From: Chitinophagaceae bacterium UBA3961
GTDB taxonomy: Bacteria; Bacteroidota; Bacteroidia; Chitinophagales; Chitinophagaceae
Direction: 5' to 3'
Assembly (NCBI GenBank): GCA_002385265.1
Contig: DGDD01000253.1
Coordinates: forward strand, 1 to 13,657
DNA: 13,657 bases
The notes under the pieces were generated by a model. The model had not been told where the DNA came from. It did not search any database and worked only from the letters and a program-made list of their open reading frames with translations. Positions 1 through 6,807 of the stretch are shown here, one piece after another. The first letter of the stretch is position 1; each line of letters begins with the position of its first letter. The translations under genes were made by a program, and so were the position numbers.

Positions 1-313
1 GTTCATCGCGGAGGGAAGGAGAGAAGGAGATGCGCGGAGTTACTATTTGTTTCTGTAGCAGGTTTACATTTGAAGATTTTTACTCTACCACAAAGGAAGT
101 AAGGGCGCAACGGTTCGCAACGTATTGCAAATAGCAGAGACGTATTTAAATTTTAAGTCAGCTTGAAGTTTAGGCAGAGCTACTCAGAGTAATTTGAACT
201 CCGTTGCGAACCGTTGCGCCCTTTGTTACGTTGCGGTAGAGTAAACTCTTCGAATTTCAGGAAGCCCCACTAACCTCCGCGCTTCTCCTTCTCTCCTTCC
301 CTCCGCGATGAAC
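1..313. repeat. Long nested inverted repeat (possible MITE-like or REP-like element)
   Basis: The outer arms, 1-39 and 275-313, are reverse complements with one mismatch (both begin or end with gttcatcgcggagggaagg). The inner arms, 81-132 and 192-243, pair with about 44 of 52 positions matching and share aagggcgcaacggttcgcaa. The loop is about 59 nt. No reading frame of note lies inside. As RNA the whole stretch could fold into one long stem with internal bulges. It lies 3' of the minus-strand lipoprotein gene, so it could act as a transcription end or 3' stabiliser for that transcript. The left arm starts at the window edge, so the true left boundary and any target-site duplication cannot be seen. 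Family membership is unknown to me. Confidence 0.75.
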
Positions 314-341
314 AAGACCTCCTTCCTTCTACTATGAATCA

Positions 342-1424
342 TTACTGCCCAATCAAAATATCATAAGGATATCCCCCTAAATTATTAATCGTTGGAAGCG
401 AAGTGATAGATCCATCTTTCCAATAAAACGGTTCTCTTGATCCGTTAGTAGCAACAATGAATCCACTTAAATACACGCTGTTGTTTGCTACTTTAATAGA
501 AGATGCACGGTTTTGGCGGTTGGCACTTTCTGTTGCCAAAACGTTCATTACTCCGTCTTTCCAATAGCAAGCTTGATCGGGTTTTCCTTGCTTTACGTAA
601 TAGTCGGCAAGATAAACCGAACCCTTGTTTACCACCATATTCCCTTCTATCTTGCTTTCATTCGCCATTGGATTGGAGATAACCACACCCTCAAGATTGT
701 CTTTCCAAAGCATACCGGTCCAGTATTGATCGTTTTTGTCGGTGGCAACACCAGCAACATAAACGGAACTGCCTGAAATAGCGATGGTATTGGGAATACC
801 CCAAGTGCCAATGGCTGAGCTTGGTTGTTCCATAAGTCCGCCGTTCTTCCAAATTACCGGTACTCGCTTTGTTCCAAGTTGGCTATATCCAGTTAAATAG
901 ACATCGTTTTTATCTACAGCAATAGCGCTTACTAAATTGTATTTGTTGGGTTCTAAAATGGCAGTATAGGCTGTAGGTACATCGTTTTTCCAAACGGTAG
1001 GCAAATAAGAACTTCCACTCTTGCTGGTACCTCCTATGTAAACATCGGTACCTGAAACAAATACCCCCGTAGCATTGCCTTCTGCATAACCATTAGCGGG
1101 AGTAAGGCCTACCATAACACCGTTCTTCCAATATACCGGTTTGAGAACGCCGTTGATATACAGCGTGCCAACTACATAAATATCTTTTCCCAATTGTGCA
1201 ATGGTTGCAGCGCCACCGTAAGCACCGGGCGGAATGGGCAAATCAGTGCGTACACCGTTTCTCCAGATACAGGGAGTACCTTGTCCGCCCACCGGTTGAA
1301 TAACGGTGCCGCTTACATATACAACTGTATCGGAAGGGTTGTTGGTAATGGGCTGCGCCTCGTGATCTTTCTTACAAGAAACAAAGGCAATTGATAATAG
1401 TAGGATGGTAATAAGCTGTTTCAT
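342..1424 (-). CDS. Putative lipoprotein with seven WKNG/WKDG repeats, probable 7-bladed beta-propeller
   Basis: This 360-residue protein has a lipoprotein signal at residues 1-17: a short basic start, a hydrophobic stretch, and lipobox FVSC with Cys17 followed by KKD, a common Bacteroidota lipoprotein style. From about residue 33 to the end there are seven repeats of about 46 residues. Each has a strand like VYVxG followed by a PxxWKNG/WKDG turn: CIWRNG, VYWKNG, TVWKND, VIWKNG, LWKDN, CYWKDG, FYWKDG. Seven such units fit a seven-bladed propeller, as in the Kelch/YVTN-like repeat proteins. No catalytic motif is seen, and binding partner and role are unknown. The start at 1424 is chosen because it gives a complete signal peptide and lies 17 nt after a TAnnTTTG box. 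The protein is probably anchored in the inner or outer membrane, facing the periplasm or surface. No operon partner is visible in the window. Confidence 0.85.
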   Translation of the reverse strand: MKQLITILLLSIAFVSCKKDHEAQPITNNPSDTVVYVSGTVIQPVGGQGTPCIWRNGVRTDLPIPPGAYGGAATIAQLGKDIYVVGTLYINGVLKPVYWKNGVMVGLTPANGYAEGNATGVFVSGTDVYIGGTSKSGSSYLPTVWKNDVPTAYTAILEPNKYNLVSAIAVDKNDVYLTGYSQLGTKRVPVIWKNGGLMEQPSSAIGTWGIPNTIAISGSSVYVAGVATDKNDQYWTGMLWKDNLEGVVISNPMANESKIEGNMVVNKGSVYLADYYVKQGKPDQACYWKDGVMNVLATESANRQNRASSIKVANNSVYLSGFIVATNGSREPFYWKDGSITSLPTINNLGGYPYDILIGQ

Positions 1425-1441
1425 GTGTTTAGTTTATGAAA

Positions 1442-1449
1442 CAAACGTA
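1442..1449 (-). promoter_or_regulatory. Candidate -7 box for the lipoprotein gene
   Basis: On the minus strand this reads TACGTTTG, matching the Bacteroidota -7 consensus TAnnTTTG exactly. It ends 17 nt before the ATG at 1424, giving a very short leader. No TTG/TTTG -33 element lies at the usual spacing; a run of seven G (minus strand, 1470-1476) sits just upstream instead. Sequence match only. Confidence 0.4.
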
Positions 1450-1635
1450 TTCGATACAAAACTCGCTTTCCCCCCCTAAAAACATGATTTTATAGGAGAG
1501 TGTAAGAAACTGCCTGTGAAGGATGCAGGAGCTTTTCAAATAACACATAAATAAAAGATAATGTATAATATAAAAACAATAAATATAAACTTATGAAAAT
1601 TAAACCCAGTTTTGTGGTACAAAAAACAACAACCA

Positions 1636-3072
1636 ATGACAAGAATCACCATCGCGAAAGGGGACGGAATAGGTCCCGAAATCATGGAAGCCACTCTCAA
1701 AGTGCTTTCAGCTGCAGGCGCAGCACTCGAGTATGATGAAATTGAAGTAGGTGAAAAAGAGTACCTCGCCGGTAATACTTCCGGTATCAAACCCGAATCT
1801 TGGGATGTAATCCGCAAAAACAAAGTTTTCCTCAAAGCCCCCATTACCACTCCTCAGGGCGGCGGTTACAAAAGCTTAAACGTATCAACACGAAAATTCT
1901 TAGGACTGTTTGCCAATGTTCGCCCTTGCACCAGTTTGTATCCTTTTGTTGACACGAAGCATCCGAAAATGGACATCGTAATTGTTCGTGAAAACGAAGA
2001 AGACTTGTACGCCGGTATCGAACACCAACAAACCGATGAAGTAGTACAGTGCTTGAAACTCATCAGTCGTCCCGGTTGTGAAAAAATCATTCGCTATGCT
2101 TTTGAATATGCAAAGCAAAACAATCGCAAAAAAGTGACTTGTTTCACAAAAGACAATATCATGAAACAAACCGATGGATTGTTTCATCAAGTGTTTGAAG
2201 AAATTGGAAAAGAATATCCTGAAATAGAGCAAGAACATTGGATCATCGATATTGGTGCGGCTAAAATGGCCGATACGCCTGAAAACTTTGATGTGATTGT
2301 GGTGCCTAATCTTTATGGTGACGTGCTTTCCGATGTTGCCGCACAAATTGCCGGATCGGTTGGATTGGCAGGTTCTTCCAATATCGGTGAAGAATGTGCG
2401 ATGTTCGAAGCCATCCATGGTTCTGCTCCTAAAATGGCAGGGAAGAATACCGCGAACCCTTCAGGATTGTTACAAGGTGCAGTGATGATGTTGAACCATA
2501 TTGGTCAAAGCGATGTAGCCGCTGCAATCCAAAATGCCTGGTTGAAAACCATTGAAGACGGTATACATACCAAAGACATCTATCAAGAGGGAATCAGCAA
2601 AAAGTTAGTAGGAACGCAAGAGTTCGCAGACGCTATCATTCAAAACTTAGGGCAGAAGCCGAATCAACTTCAACCAGTATCCTATAGTCAGGAATACAAA
2701 ATTCAAATCCCTAAATACCAACGCAAACCGCAACAAGCCAAAACACTGGAAGGAGTAGACATTTTTGTACACTGGCCGGGATTTGAAGCCAACCAATTGG
2801 CTGAACTAATGACACAGTTACAGAAGGATAAAATCAAGTTGTCGATGATCACCAACCGTGGTATCAAAGTATGGCCCAATGGTTTCGAAGAAACCTTCTG
2901 TACCGACCACTGGCGTTGCAGATTTGTGAAGGAAGATTATCAAGAAATGTCGCGCGCAGAGATCATTGAACTCTTGCAAAGAGCCATTGAAACCAAAGTA
3001 GAGGTCATCAAAACTGAAAATCTCTACAGCTTCGAAGGCAAGAAAGGATACTCGCTTGGTCAAGGTCAATAA
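1636..3072 (+). CDS. icd: Isocitrate dehydrogenase, Thermus-type with C-terminal extension, probably NADP-dependent
   Basis: It catalyses oxidative decarboxylation of isocitrate to 2-oxoglutarate in the TCA cycle (cytoplasm). The beta-decarboxylating dehydrogenase core spans residues 1-340: the N-terminal strand ITIAKGDGIGPEI, the substrate-binding block S80-x-N82-x3-R86 with GLFANVRP (R96), RENEEDLYAG (R118, Y125), K210, NLYGDVLSD (metal-binding Asp residues 229 and 233), and the coenzyme loop HGSAPKMAGKN at 261-271. K266 lies where NADP-specific enzymes carry Lys and NAD-specific ones usually Asp, so NADP is favoured, although the usual Tyr next to it is Met267. Residues about 345-478 form the extra C-terminal domain typical of the Thermus/Rickettsia-type enzyme of about 480-500 residues. 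The ATG at 1636 (478 aa) is preferred to an in-frame TTG at 1612 because the family begins at the first strand. No Shine-Dalgarno sequence is seen. A hairpin terminator follows, so the gene is probably monocistronic. Confidence 0.95.
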   Translation: MTRITIAKGDGIGPEIMEATLKVLSAAGAALEYDEIEVGEKEYLAGNTSGIKPESWDVIRKNKVFLKAPITTPQGGGYKSLNVSTRKFLGLFANVRPCTSLYPFVDTKHPKMDIVIVRENEEDLYAGIEHQQTDEVVQCLKLISRPGCEKIIRYAFEYAKQNNRKKVTCFTKDNIMKQTDGLFHQVFEEIGKEYPEIEQEHWIIDIGAAKMADTPENFDVIVVPNLYGDVLSDVAAQIAGSVGLAGSSNIGEECAMFEAIHGSAPKMAGKNTANPSGLLQGAVMMLNHIGQSDVAAAIQNAWLKTIEDGIHTKDIYQEGISKKLVGTQEFADAIIQNLGQKPNQLQPVSYSQEYKIQIPKYQRKPQQAKTLEGVDIFVHWPGFEANQLAELMTQLQKDKIKLSMITNRGIKVWPNGFEETFCTDHWRCRFVKEDYQEMSRAEIIELLQRAIETKVEVIKTENLYSFEGKKGYSLGQGQ

Positions 3073-3081
3073 ATGTATACC

Positions 3082-3131
3082 GCCGGCACTTGGTTCGCCA
3101 TTAACCAACCAATCAAGTAGCCGGCATTTTT
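3082..3131 (+). terminator. Rho-independent terminator after icd
   Basis: The arm gccggcacttg (3082-3092) pairs with caagtagccggc (3114-3125), with one bulged base, and is followed by a run of five T (3127-3131). A smaller ttggtt/aaccaa pairing lies in the loop. It starts 10 nt after the icd stop codon. Confidence 0.7.
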
Positions 3132-3147
3132 CTGCCTAATCAATCAA

Positions 3148-3175
3148 ATAAAGCAAAGCCGCCTGATTGCTTTAT
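3148..3175 (+). promoter_or_regulatory. 9-bp inverted repeat ahead of the DUF6671-pyrC pair
   Basis: ATAAAGCAA (3148-3156) and TTGCTTTAT (3167-3175) are perfect reverse complements, 10 nt apart, ending 12 nt before the ATG at 3188. This could be an operator or a leader hairpin affecting translation. No T-run follows, so a terminator is unlikely. No clear -7 box was found in the gap, so the promoter for this gene pair is unplaced. Confidence 0.35.
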
Positions 3176-3187
3176 AAAATAAATCAT

Positions 3188-4066
3188 ATGACCGTTTTAG
3201 CAATGTCAACCCAATTCAGTGTTCATCAGTTTTTTGAAGGAAGGCGCATTGCCCTTCTTACCAAACATGGAAAGGAATCGGTGATGGCACCACTATTGAA
3301 AGAGAAACTTGGAATGGAGCTAGAAGTAGTAACAGGGTTTGATACCGATCTTTTAGGAACCTTCTCAGGTGAAATTGAAAGAGAATTGGATCCTTTATCA
3401 GCAGCCAAACGAAAATGTGAATTGGCTTTGCAGTTTTCCGACTGTGATATTGCTATTGCCAGTGAAGGATCTTTCGGTCCACATCCGCATATTCCTTTTG
3501 CAAGCTGCGATGAAGAATGGGTAGTTATAATGGATCAGAAGAACAACTTTCTTTTTATCGAAAGAGAGTGGAGTTTGGAAACCAATTTCAGTGGAAGAGT
3601 AGTTAGTACGGAAGAGGAACTCATGGAATTTGCTCAAAAAGCACAGTTCCCTTCTCACGGATTGATATTGCGAAAAGAACAAGGCAAAAATAGTTTAGTG
3701 ATTAAAGGGGCCAATACTCCTGTATTGCTTAAATCACATTTTCACTATTTAAACGAAAAGTGGGGAAAGGTATTTGTTGAAACAGATATGCGTGCGCATT
3801 GCAATCCAACACGTATGAATGTGATTCAGCGCACTACGGAAAAGTTGATTCAGAAAATGCTCAGTGCGTGTCCACGTTGTAAATTACCCGGTTTTGGTGT
3901 GGTATCGGCAAGCCCCGGGCTTCCCTGCAGCTTATGCGAAGCGCCTACGAACAGTGTTTTGTATTTGGTAAAAAATTGTCAGTTCTGTAATTATTCCGAT
4001 AAGCTTTATTATCCGCATAACAAGCGAACGGAAGATCCAATGTTTTGCGACCAATGTAATCCCTAA
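3188..4066 (+). CDS. DUF6671-like protein with four CxxC motifs
   Basis: This is a 292-residue protein of unknown function that resembles the DUF6671 family; I recognise the conserved style but cannot confirm it without a search. Residues about 18-200 form an alpha/beta region with ALLTKHGKE, VTGFDTDLLGTFSGE, IAIASEGSFGPHP and WGKVFVETDMRAHCNPTRM. The C-terminal 70 residues carry four CxxC pairs (Cys 228/231, 247/250, 264/267, 287/290), enough for two structural zinc sites like a double zinc ribbon, with PGFGVV and GLPCSLC between them. It has no signal peptide or membrane segment, so it is cytoplasmic. The ATG at 3188 is chosen over an in-frame TTG at 3167; an ATG at 3203 is also possible. 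The stop is 13 bp before pyrC, so the two are probably co-transcribed. A role beside pyrimidine synthesis would be speculation. Confidence 0.85.
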   Translation: MTVLAMSTQFSVHQFFEGRRIALLTKHGKESVMAPLLKEKLGMELEVVTGFDTDLLGTFSGEIERELDPLSAAKRKCELALQFSDCDIAIASEGSFGPHPHIPFASCDEEWVVIMDQKNNFLFIEREWSLETNFSGRVVSTEEELMEFAQKAQFPSHGLILRKEQGKNSLVIKGANTPVLLKSHFHYLNEKWGKVFVETDMRAHCNPTRMNVIQRTTEKLIQKMLSACPRCKLPGFGVVSASPGLPCSLCEAPTNSVLYLVKNCQFCNYSDKLYYPHNKRTEDPMFCDQCNP

Positions 4067-4079
4067 ACAAAAAAATAAA

Positions 4080-5411
4080 ATGAAGACGCTTGTTAAAAAC
4101 GTTACGATTGTTAGCGATCATGAGAAAAAAGTATCGGATGTGCTTGTGTCCGATTTTCGATTCGAAAAAATTGATTCAGTTATTGATGTAAAAGCTGATG
4201 TGGAAATTGATGGTACCGGATTGGTAATGTTGCCTGGTGTGATAGATACACATGTTCATTTTAGAGAGCCGGGATATACCAACAAAGCCACGATACTTTC
4301 AGAGTCTTCAGCAGCAGTGGCCGGTGGTGTTACTTCGTTTATGGACATGCCCAATACAAAACCCGGCGCTACCAGTTTGGATGTTTTGGAAGAGAAGTAC
4401 AAATTGGCTTCTCAATCATCTATGGCCAATTATTCCTTCTACTTAGGAACAAACGGCGATAATATTGAAGAGATCAAGCGTATGAACCGAAATACGATTT
4501 GTGGTGTAACGGACGATGGTTTGTATTTCAAAGATGGTGCTTTGTGCAATCGCCCCGACTTATTAGAGAAAGTAATGAAAAGTACAGATGCAATTGTGGC
4601 GCTTCATTGCGAGCAAGAAGATATCATTGCAAAAACATCGTCGGTATTTAAGTTTAGTTTGCGCAATGCCATCACTCCGGAGAAGCATACCATGTTCCGA
4701 AGCAGAGAAGCTTGTTTTGAAGCGAGTAAGAAAGTAGTAGAATTGGCAAAAGAAACCGGAGCTCGTGTTCATTTGTTACACCTCAGTACAATGGATGAAT
4801 TGGCTTTGTTGGAAGACAGTCCTTTGAGTAAGAATAAAAGAATTACGGCAGAAATTTGTTTGCCTCACTTGATGTTTTCTTATAACAATTACAAAGAACT
4901 AGGGTATAAAATGAAAGTGAATCCTTCCATTAAATTGGAATCGGATCGTCAGAAATTGATTGCTGCTTTGGTAACGAACAAGATCGACACCATTGGGAGT
5001 GATCACGCACCTCATTTACTTTCAGAAAAAGAAGGTGGATATGATGAGGTGAAATCGGGAATGCCCGGGGTAGGACATAGCCTGTTATCGCTTTTAGAAA
5101 AGTACAAGAAAGGGATCATTTCTTTAGAACAGGTAGTGAATAAGATGTGTCACAATCCGGCTAACCTCTTTCAAATTTTGGAGCGAGGATACATTCGAGA
5201 GGGCTATTTTGCCGACTTTGTGTTGGTAGATATGAATGCAAATGAAGTGAAGCCAAGCATTTCCTATGCATGTGGTTGGTCGCCTTATGAGCAAACAACT
5301 TATAGTACACAGATCAAAGCTACTTTTGTAAATGGAGTGCAAGCTTATAGTGAGGGAAGAGTGCAAGCCTTACCAGCCGGAATGCGGTTGCATTTTGCAG
5401 TAGAGAACTAG
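4080..5411 (+). CDS. pyrC: Dihydroorotase, class I
   Basis: It catalyses reversible cyclisation of N-carbamoyl-aspartate to dihydroorotate, the third step of de novo pyrimidine synthesis, in the cytoplasm. This 443-residue amidohydrolase has the full metal-ligand set of class I enzymes: DTHVHFREPG (H58, H60), the TDDG loop (D145/D146, in place of the carbamylated Lys of other dihydroorotases), LHCEQ (H176), HLLHLS (H234) and GSDHAPH (D308). R62 of FREPG and N92 of MPNT are the expected substrate-binding positions. Length is normal for the family. All catalytic residues are present, so it is not one of the inactive paralogues known in some genomes. The ATG at 4080 lies 13 bp after the upstream gene, suggesting translation from a shared transcript that ends at the 5536-5568 terminator. 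No PyrR or attenuator structure is seen. Confidence 0.95.
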   Translation: MKTLVKNVTIVSDHEKKVSDVLVSDFRFEKIDSVIDVKADVEIDGTGLVMLPGVIDTHVHFREPGYTNKATILSESSAAVAGGVTSFMDMPNTKPGATSLDVLEEKYKLASQSSMANYSFYLGTNGDNIEEIKRMNRNTICGVTDDGLYFKDGALCNRPDLLEKVMKSTDAIVALHCEQEDIIAKTSSVFKFSLRNAITPEKHTMFRSREACFEASKKVVELAKETGARVHLLHLSTMDELALLEDSPLSKNKRITAEICLPHLMFSYNNYKELGYKMKVNPSIKLESDRQKLIAALVTNKIDTIGSDHAPHLLSEKEGGYDEVKSGMPGVGHSLLSLLEKYKKGIISLEQVVNKMCHNPANLFQILERGYIREGYFADFVLVDMNANEVKPSISYACGWSPYEQTTYSTQIKATFVNGVQAYSEGRVQALPAGMRLHFAVEN

Positions 5412-5535
5412 ATGCCGGTTTCTTTTTCTAGTGAGGGAGAAGTAGTGGAACGATGGGATGAAAAGTGAAGCACATTTTTACTTGTAATAAATGTTTGATG
5501 ATTTTGTTTGCGCGGTTTTTCGTATGAATCCGTGG

Positions 5536-5568
5536 GCGGAAGTGTTCTCACTTCCGCTTTATTTTTTT
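5536..5568 (+). terminator. Strong rho-independent terminator after pyrC
   Basis: A perfect 9-bp stem gcggaagtg (5536-5544) / cacttccgc (5549-5557) with a ttct loop is followed by a T-rich tail broken by a single A (5558-5568). It lies 125 nt after the pyrC stop. An A-run follows the tail, so it may also work weakly on the other strand. It insulates the imu cassette from pyrC transcription. The 5412-5535 stretch before it shows nothing else I can support. Confidence 0.88.
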
Positions 5569-5586
5569 AAAAAAAGAGAATTTAAA

Positions 5587-5619
5587 TTTGGTGAAATGCT
5601 AAAAATTTTAGTATTTTTG
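5587..5619 (+). promoter_or_regulatory. imuA promoter (TTTG ... TAnnTTTG)
   Basis: TTTG at 5587-5590 and TATTTTTG at 5612-5619 match the Bacteroidota -33 and -7 elements, 21 nt apart, within the 17-23 nt range reported for Bacteroidota (Flavobacterium) promoters. The -7 box ends 16 nt before the ATG at 5636. This is the best complete promoter in the window. Confidence 0.6.
5594..5616. promoter_or_regulatory. Palindromic candidate operator over the imuA promoter
   Basis: The arms aaatgctaaaa (5594-5604) and ttttagtattt (5606-5616) around one central base are reverse complements at 10 of 11 positions. The site fills the spacer and overlaps the first five bases of the -7 box, the classic place for a repressor. 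By context a damage-responsive repressor would fit, but the sequence does not resemble the E. coli or Gram-positive LexA boxes. AT-rich palindromes also arise by chance. Confidence 0.45.
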
Positions 5620-5635
5620 ATTTAAATAAGTGTGG

Positions 5636-6418
5636 ATGGATAAGGCAACAGTCATCTCGCAATTGCGAAGAGATCTGATGGCCCTAGGGGGTATTCGTGC
5701 CAGTACTGTGGGGAGTTTTCAGCCAACTTTACCTGAATTCTGTCGCGATCATTTTCCATTAGGAGTTTTTCCAAGTGCTGCCGTTCATGAGATATGTTGT
5801 TCGGATCCGGAGTCGATAGCAGCAGGGTATGGTTTTATAGCCGGAATGATAAAGTCGGTATTAAAAACCAATGGTGTGATAGTATGGATATGGGATCGAT
5901 GGTCTTTATTTCCTCATGGCATATCAGCATTTGGGATTGATTCTCAACATATATTATTTGTTCGTCCACCAACATTAAAAGCACGTCAATGGATACTCGA
6001 AGAAGCAGTAAAATGCGAAGGGGTAGCCATTGTGATAGCGGAGACCCATAAGGTTGATTTCACCCTTTCACGGCGATTGCAACTGGCCGTTGAAACATCA
6101 AAAGTTACCACATTCCTGCTCAATACATCTAAGCAGGAACCCATCAACAATTCATGTGTGAGTAGATGGCGTATTCAGCCATTACCCAGTAGTTCAGACA
6201 ATGCCATGCCTGGAGTAGGATTTCCTTGCTGGAAGGTTTCTTTATTGAAAATGAGAAATGGAAAACCCGGCGAATGGAAGGTTCGATATAAGCAAGGTCA
6301 ATTGGAAGAATGGACCAAACCTATTGAACTCGCCAACGAAGTGCTTGCACAAAAGCAAACACCATTAGTGTATAAGTCGAAAGGCGATGGAGAGGAGAAG
6401 GGGGTTGTGGCAGCGTAG
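5636..6418 (+). CDS. imuA: ImuA, RecA-fold accessory protein of the translesion mutasome
   Basis: ImuA works with ImuB and DnaE2 in damage-induced mutagenic translesion synthesis in the cytoplasm. This 260-residue protein shows the family's layout: FPLGVFPSAAVHEICCSDPE (about residues 39-58), then GYGFIAGMI, VIVWIWDR, SAFGIDSQHILFVRPP, a long helix WILEEAVKCEG, and AIVIAETHKVDFTLSRRLQ. These line up with the RecA/SulA-like core. No Walker A P-loop (GxxxxGKT) is present, as in many ImuA proteins of this clade, so ATP binding cannot be assumed. An ATG at 5636 is preferred over the GTG at 5630 because of the promoter distance. The last dozen residues (KGDGEEKGVVAA) are low-complexity. The gene is first in the cassette but is separated from imuB by a repeat-filled 387-bp gap. 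Confidence 0.88.
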   Translation: MDKATVISQLRRDLMALGGIRASTVGSFQPTLPEFCRDHFPLGVFPSAAVHEICCSDPESIAAGYGFIAGMIKSVLKTNGVIVWIWDRWSLFPHGISAFGIDSQHILFVRPPTLKARQWILEEAVKCEGVAIVIAETHKVDFTLSRRLQLAVETSKVTTFLLNTSKQEPINNSCVSRWRIQPLPSSSDNAMPGVGFPCWKVSLLKMRNGKPGEWKVRYKQGQLEEWTKPIELANEVLAQKQTPLVYKSKGDGEEKGVVAA

Positions 6419-6420
6419 GA

Positions 6421-6600
6421 GAGTAATTAAGAATTAACAATTAATAATTAATAATGGAACAGCCAGAATACAGGAGGGAGGATGGGAGGAGACGAGGAAG
6501 GAGGAAATACAGAGAGCCTGTCAACGCTGCGAAAACGCTGCGAGCTTGTCCTGAGCGGGCCGAAGGCACAGTCGAAGGACGCTGCGCCGCTGCGGTGAAA
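6421..6600 (+). repeat. Intergenic repeat R1 (same family as R2 and R3, diverged)
   Basis: It starts 3 nt after the imuA stop codon with an ATTAA-rich tail (aattaataatggaacagcc at about 6446-6465). It then runs into a G/A-rich part containing aggaaatacagag, then cgctgcg units and gccgctgcggtgaa. The order of motifs is the same as in R3 and in the reverse complement of R2, but the middle is diverged and holds an additional insert (6545-6580). No reliable reading frame: minus-strand ORFs across it are products of the repeat. Confidence 0.7.
6545..6580. repeat. Short palindromic motif nested in R1
   Basis: The stretch runs from cttgtcctgagc to cagtcgaaggac, with outer arms gtcct (6548-6552) and aggac (6576-6580). 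It resembles a cctgagc...tcgaagg intergenic motif that I recall as widespread in many bacterial genomes; that identification is from memory. R2 and R3 lack it, so it looks like an insertion or replacement specific to R1. Confidence 0.45.
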
Positions 6601-6807
6601 AAAAAGACTGATTGAATTTTAGAGACTAGTCTGTGTGTATATATATTAATTGGTGGTATAAACAAAGAAGAAAAAAATCTCTGCGAAACCTTGGCGCTCT
6701 TCGCGGTCTCTGCGGTGAACCCCAAGCAGCTGCACAAAACTAAAAAACTTAAAAACTAAAAAACTCAAAACTTATAACTCCTAACTCCCAACTCCCAATA
6801 CCCCCTT
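6601..6807. other. Rest of the imuA-imuB gap: low-complexity and G-free leader
   Basis: 6680-6722 (tctctgcgaaaccttggcgc onward, ending ctctgcggtgaacc) is another short GC-rich repeat-like unit that shares ctgcggtgaa with the end of R1. From 6733 to 6807 the plus strand contains no G at all: A/C/T-rich units (aaaaactaaaaaact, then aactcccaactcccaa). The first G afterwards is the third base of the imuB TTG start. On the minus strand this gives G-runs (ggggg, ggg, ggg, gg) 4 nt apart. No TAnnTTTG promoter was found for imuB in the gap. Confidence 0.6.

Noticed and set aside
513..776. Plus-strand ORF of 87 codons opposite the lipoprotein gene
   Set aside because: It is a shadow of a repetitive coding sequence on the other strand; no recognisable domain or start signals.
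1607..1614. CAGTTTTG as a -7 box for icd
   Set aside because: It misses the key first T and has no -33 element at a sensible distance.
5412..5635. Canonical LexA/SOS box (CTGT-N8-ACAG or GAAC-N4-GTTC) before imuA
   Set aside because: Neither form is present; only the unrelated AT-rich palindrome was found.
6441..6737. Minus-strand ORF of 98 codons between imuA and imuB (FTAETAKSAKV near its start)
   Set aside because: It lies wholly in repeat and low-complexity sequence. Such translations are typical artefacts of these GC-rich repeats, and its last residues (GCSIINY) simply reflect the repeat tail also read in R2.
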